8,055 bases of DNA from Armatimonadota bacterium (GTDB lineage: Bacteria > Sysuimicrobiota > Sysuimicrobiia > Sysuimicrobiales > Kaftiobacteriaceae). Position 1 is the first letter of the stretch, and each line of letters begins with the position of its first letter. Made by a program: the position numbers and the translations under genes. Of the stretch, positions 4,537 through 8,055 are shown one piece after another. The stretch spans positions 1 to 8,055 of the forward strand of contig JAIBHM010000078.1 in assembly GCA_020028535.1 (NCBI GenBank). Reading direction: 5' to 3'. The notes under the pieces are model-generated. The model had not been told where the DNA came from. It did not search any database and was given only the letters and a program-made list of their open reading frames with translations.

Positions 4537-5565
4537 TTACTGCAGCCTCACCCGCGGGTCGAAGTAGGCGTACAGGATGTCCGCGGCGAGGTTGCCGAGC
4601 ACGGTGAGAGCGGCCACGAACATAGCGAATCCAGTGACCCCGGGGATGTCCAGCTGGTTTGCCGCGAACGCCCCCCATCGCCCGATGCCGGGGAAGTTGA
4701 AAATGGTTTCAGTGATCACCACGCCGCCCAGCAGGCCCACGAACGTCAGGCTGCTCAGTGTGATCACCGGAATGAGAGCGTTCTTGCGCGCATGAACGTT
4801 GATGACTACCGGCTCGTCCAGTCCCTTCGCCCTAGCCGTGCGGACGTAATCCTGGCGCAGCACTTCGAGCATGGACGACCTCGTGATCCGGACGAGCAGC
4901 GCAATCGAGATCATCGTCAGCGTGAGCACGGGGCCGGCCAGGTGCCGGACCGCATCCAGGAAGATCCAGAGCTCCCCGTTGAGGAGTGCGTCGATGGTCA
5001 TGACGTGGGTGTAGAAATGAAACTGCCCGGATCGCACGAACAGGTCCTGCTCCAGGGACAGGCGGCCCGGCGGAAACCAGTTCAACCGCCCGTACAGGAT
5101 CATCAGGATCAGCAGTCCCCAGACGAAGCTCGGCAGCGACCGGAAGGAGATGGAGAACACGCGGGAGACGTGATCGATGGCTTTATCACGATGCACCGCC
5201 GCGGCCGTGCCGAGCCACACGCCGATGATCATGATGGGGATGAAGGAATACATCGTGAGCTCCAGCGTCGCGGGGAAGAACGAGCCAATCGCCTGCCTGA
5301 CCGGCTGGCGGGCCGTCTGGGACCATCCCAAATTCCCACGAAGAAAGACTTCGCGGAGCCAATTCACGTATTGAATGTGCACCGGCTTGTCGAGCCCGTA
5401 TTTCTGAATAATGGCCGGAAGGGCATTGAGCTGGTTGGGATTAGTGATGAAGGCCGCCGCCCGCATTTCCGGCGCGAGGAACTGGAGCAACGCGAAGATG
5501 AGAACCGTCACCCCGAAGGCGACGATCGGCAGCAGGACGAGACGCCGGCCGATATATGTGGCCAT
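4537..5565 (-). CDS. dppB: Peptide ABC transporter permease, DppB/OppB type
   Basis: The product has 342 residues, normal for this family. It starts with MATYIGRRLVLLPIVAFGVT, the first membrane segment. The N-terminal domain has the conserved pattern KYGLDKPVHIQYVNWL and GNLGWSQ at about 56-82. Further membrane segments lie at about 103-122, 143-160, 210-226, 265-287 and 310-332. The EAA loop at about 240-262 (YVRTARAKGLDEPVVINVHA) contacts the ATPase. The C-terminus YAYFDPRVRLQ is typical. The start is ATG 5565. I find no clear Shine-Dalgarno sequence; the preceding bases are the 3' arm of a stable hairpin and ttgttgacacc. The gene is the first permease after the binding protein and is followed two bases later by dppC. 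Confidence 0.93.
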   Translation of the reverse strand: MATYIGRRLVLLPIVAFGVTVLIFALLQFLAPEMRAAAFITNPNQLNALPAIIQKYGLDKPVHIQYVNWLREVFLRGNLGWSQTARQPVRQAIGSFFPATLELTMYSFIPIMIIGVWLGTAAAVHRDKAIDHVSRVFSISFRSLPSFVWGLLILMILYGRLNWFPPGRLSLEQDLFVRSGQFHFYTHVMTIDALLNGELWIFLDAVRHLAGPVLTLTMISIALLVRITRSSMLEVLRQDYVRTARAKGLDEPVVINVHARKNALIPVITLSSLTFVGLLGGVVITETIFNFPGIGRWGAFAANQLDIPGVTGFAMFVAALTVLGNLAADILYAYFDPRVRLQ

Positions 5566-5576
5566 GGTGTCAACAA

Positions 5577-5604
5577 GGGGCGGCCCGGTGGGTCGGACCG
5601 CCCC
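5577..5604 (-). promoter_or_regulatory. Intercistronic hairpin between dppA and dppB
   Basis: In the minus-strand RNA, GGGGCGGUCC (5604-5595) pairs with GGGCCGCCCC (5586-5577) over ten positions including one G-U, with an eight-base loop. Only a weak U-run (uuguu) follows, so it may act as an attenuator or a 3' mRNA stabiliser rather than a full terminator. It sits 11 bases before the dppB ATG and could raise binding protein over permease or limit dppB translation. Confidence 0.65.
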
Positions 5605-5621
5605 CTACTGACTAATTCCCC

Positions 5622-7388
5622 CTAACTCTTCGACATCGGGTAGACATACGGCCCGAAGAACGCGGGGTTGTTGTACCACCCGCGCACCCAGCTCCGCATC
5701 ACCTGGAAGCCGACCGGCTGCAAGTAGATTGTGGTGATGTCATTGAAGGCGATCTCGGACAGCTTAAAGTAGATCGCCCGCCGCTTGGCAGCATCGGTCT
5801 CGTTCCGCGCATCCACGATCAGCTTGTCCACCTCGGCGTTGGTGTACCCCTGAGCGCTGCCGTAGGTGCCCTTGCTGTGCTGGAACGGCGTCACGAAGTT
5901 GTCGGCGTCCGGATAGTCGGCCGCCCACCCGATGATCCACATCGGGAGCTTGCTCTGCCGGTACAGCGACAGGTACTGCGCCCAGGTCACCCCTCGCACG
6001 TCCACCTTGAATTTCGGGTTGAGCGCCTCGAGGTTGCTCTTCAGGACCTGCGCCGTGCACTGGCGGGTCGTATTTCCGCTGTTGAAGGCGACGCTGAACT
6101 TGAACCCGTTCGCCCAGACCTGCCCGCCGCGGGCCTCGCGGAATGCGGCCTCGGCCCTGGCGCGGTCGGTCGTGAACCAGCGCTGATTCGGGTTGTATCC
6201 GAACATGCCGGCCGGGATGGCTCCCCTGCCGACGATCGCCTTCCCCCGGTTGCAGTCGCGGATCGTGGTATTGTAGTCGAACGCGTAGGCAACGCCGCGG
6301 CGGACGTTGACATCCGCGAAGAAGTCCGCCGGCACACCGTTGCCATCCAGCCGGCCGCTGCCGACGTCCGGGTTTCCGCCACTCGTGTCAATCTTCAGGT
6401 TCATGTAGATCCCGGTCATGACAAGCTGCGGCAGGTCGTCGATCACTCGGACTCCTTGCACGCCCTCGACCTGGGACTGCTCGGTTCGATTGACGCTGAC
6501 GATGTCGGCGTCACCCTGCTGGATCATCAGCCGCCGTGGTCCGAAGTCCTCCACCACGCGGTAGACGACCCGAGCGAGTTTGGCCGGCGCCCGCCAGTAT
6601 GTGGTGTTGCGCTCCAGGATCGCCTGCCGGCCCTGGCGATCCCACTGCGCCAGCTTGAACGGGCCGGTCCCGTTGCCCTGGCTGAAGAGCTTGGTGTCTT
6701 CGGGCTTGGCCGGGTTGTTGAGTTTCGCCACCCCGAGTGGCGTGCCGTTCCAGTCGTCCTGCGCAATGGCCCACTTCCGGTTCACGACCATGGACCACTG
6801 CGCCATGATCGACAGGAAGGGCGCGTACGGCGACTCGAGGGTGATGCTGATGGTGTCGCCGCTGGTCTTGATCGCCTGGTTGGCCTTGTTGAACAGGGCG
6901 GCGTCAAGGGCCCCCTTGTCGTCGCGGGTCCCCTCTACACCGAGGATGGGTGACAGCAGGATCCAGGACGGGCCGCCGTCGCGGTCCATGAACATGAACC
7001 GCAGCAGCGAGTACTTCACGTCCTCGACCGTCATCGTGGAGCCGTCGTGGAACTTCACGCCGGAGCGGAGCCTGAACGTGTAGGTCTTGCCGTCCATGGA
7101 GATGCCGCCGTTTCTGACCGATGGCACCTGCGTGGCCAGCATCGGAACAAACTGGCCGGTTGAACCGCCGTTGAAGAAGATCAGCGTCTCGTAGACGTGC
7201 CAGAGGATGATCTCGGAGCTGGCCGTGTCGTACGAGTACGCCGGGTCGAGCGTCTCCGGGTCGCCGAACCGGACCAGGACCAAGGTGTCTGGGTTCCTCG
7301 TTGCCTGGCCCTGCGCGATACCCGTGCCGACCAGGGTCAGCGCCAGCGTCAGCACGAGCAGCGCTAATGCACTTCGAGTCCAATTCAT
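5622..7388 (-). CDS. dppA: Peptide-type ABC transporter solute-binding protein (SBP family 5)
   Basis: This 588-residue extracytoplasmic protein captures the substrate and delivers it to DppBC. Residues 1 to about 27-29 form a signal peptide (NWTRS, then a Leu-rich core, ending GIAQGQA) with a signal-peptidase-I-like site. There is no lipobox cysteine, so it appears to be released into a periplasm or to the outside rather than lipid-anchored. The mature start has the family pattern VRFGDPETLDPAYSYDTASS, then YTFRLRSGVKFHDGSTMTVEDV near 102-123. WAADYPDADNF at about 488-498 is the conserved late motif. Two cysteines, in IRDCNRG and TTRQCTAQ, could form a disulfide. The start is ATG 7388 with a strong GGGGGAG ribosome site. 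Family secure; ligand unknown. Confidence 0.93.
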   Translation of the reverse strand: MNWTRSALALLVLTLALTLVGTGIAQGQATRNPDTLVLVRFGDPETLDPAYSYDTASSEIILWHVYETLIFFNGGSTGQFVPMLATQVPSVRNGGISMDGKTYTFRLRSGVKFHDGSTMTVEDVKYSLLRFMFMDRDGGPSWILLSPILGVEGTRDDKGALDAALFNKANQAIKTSGDTISITLESPYAPFLSIMAQWSMVVNRKWAIAQDDWNGTPLGVAKLNNPAKPEDTKLFSQGNGTGPFKLAQWDRQGRQAILERNTTYWRAPAKLARVVYRVVEDFGPRRLMIQQGDADIVSVNRTEQSQVEGVQGVRVIDDLPQLVMTGIYMNLKIDTSGGNPDVGSGRLDGNGVPADFFADVNVRRGVAYAFDYNTTIRDCNRGKAIVGRGAIPAGMFGYNPNQRWFTTDRARAEAAFREARGGQVWANGFKFSVAFNSGNTTRQCTAQVLKSNLEALNPKFKVDVRGVTWAQYLSLYRQSKLPMWIIGWAADYPDADNFVTPFQHSKGTYGSAQGYTNAEVDKLIVDARNETDAAKRRAIYFKLSEIAFNDITTIYLQPVGFQVMRSWVRGWYNNPAFFGPYVYPMSKS

Positions 7389-7467
7389 ACTGGTCTCTCC
7401 CCCTTCAGAGTGAACAGATCACTACCGTCTTCCGCGATCACCTCCCTGCGAATGCGTCTGCGCGCCC
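7389..7467 (-). promoter_or_regulatory. Gap between dppF and dppA with a strong dppA ribosome site
   Basis: The gap is 79 bases. A purine-rich GGGGGAG ends eight bases before the dppA ATG, the strongest Shine-Dalgarno sequence in the window, fitting high expression of a binding protein. A short inverted repeat, AGTGA-5-TCACT (7409-7423), could be a weak operator but is small enough to be chance. I see no convincing -35/-10 pair, so dppA is probably co-transcribed with the ATPase gene. Confidence 0.45.

Positions 7468-8055
<588 letters not shown>

Noticed and set aside
4535..4678. Longer N-terminus of the dppC-like permease back to 4678
   Set aside because: The added 48 residues are basic, non-hydrophobic and fully antiframe to the conserved dppB 3' end; ATG 4534 directly after the dppB stop is the natural start.
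7409..7423. Short inverted repeat AGTGA-5-TCACT upstream of dppA as an operator
   Set aside because: Five-base arms are expected by chance at this length and no promoter accompanies it.

Overview
The window is GC-rich, densely coded bacterial DNA. Except for one gene fragment at the left edge, everything reads on the minus strand, so the functional order runs from right to left. The peptide transporter genes, the high GC and long antisense open frames would suit an environmental lineage such as Chloroflexota, Armatimonadota-like groups or another deep-branching high-GC phylum, but no marker here fixes the taxon. GatC and GatA indicate the indirect route to Gln-tRNA and/or Asn-tRNA. TGA is used as a normal stop by six or more genes, so the standard code applies.

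Right half (8055 to 3458): a peptide/nickel-type ABC importer operon in the order ATPase (dppF-like, cut by the window edge), secreted solute-binding protein (dppA-like), permease (dppB-like), permease (dppC-like). A strong GC hairpin lies between dppA and dppB, a common place for a device that makes binding protein more abundant than permease. The dppC-like permease carries about 70 extra N-terminal residues with two additional hydrophobic segments.

Middle (3443 to 2005): a toxin-antitoxin island with two type II modules in tandem. The first is a ribbon-helix-helix antitoxin with a RelE-like toxin. It has a recognisable promoter overlapped by an inverted repeat, an apparently leaderless antitoxin mRNA, and a hairpin that appears to bury the toxin ribosome site. 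The second is a CopG-like antitoxin with a PIN-domain VapC toxin, behind a perfect 10-bp-arm palindrome. Between them lies a broken copy of the first 56 codons of gatC (2774-2940), about 86 % identical by hand count to the intact gatC further on.

Left part (2008 to 129): gatC and gatA. Every junction of the chain vapB, vapC, gatC, gatA is a 4-base start/stop overlap (GTGA, GTGA, CTGA), so the two amidotransferase subunits look translationally coupled to a toxin-antitoxin operon. gatA has no ATG, GTG or TTG at its family start; a CTG with a good Shine-Dalgarno sequence is the best start. It also ends with a lysine/arginine-rich tail built partly from small tandem DNA repeats. No gatB follows: a convergent plus-strand gene ends at position 82.

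The most unusual feature is the toxin-antitoxin/gatC arrangement. Two unrelated modules have each come to lie directly against a gatC start codon, and the relic copy of the gatC 5' end suggests that one module arrived by replacing the front of this gene, which belongs to a pathway that is often essential. As a result gatCA may now be expressed from autoregulated toxin-antitoxin promoters.
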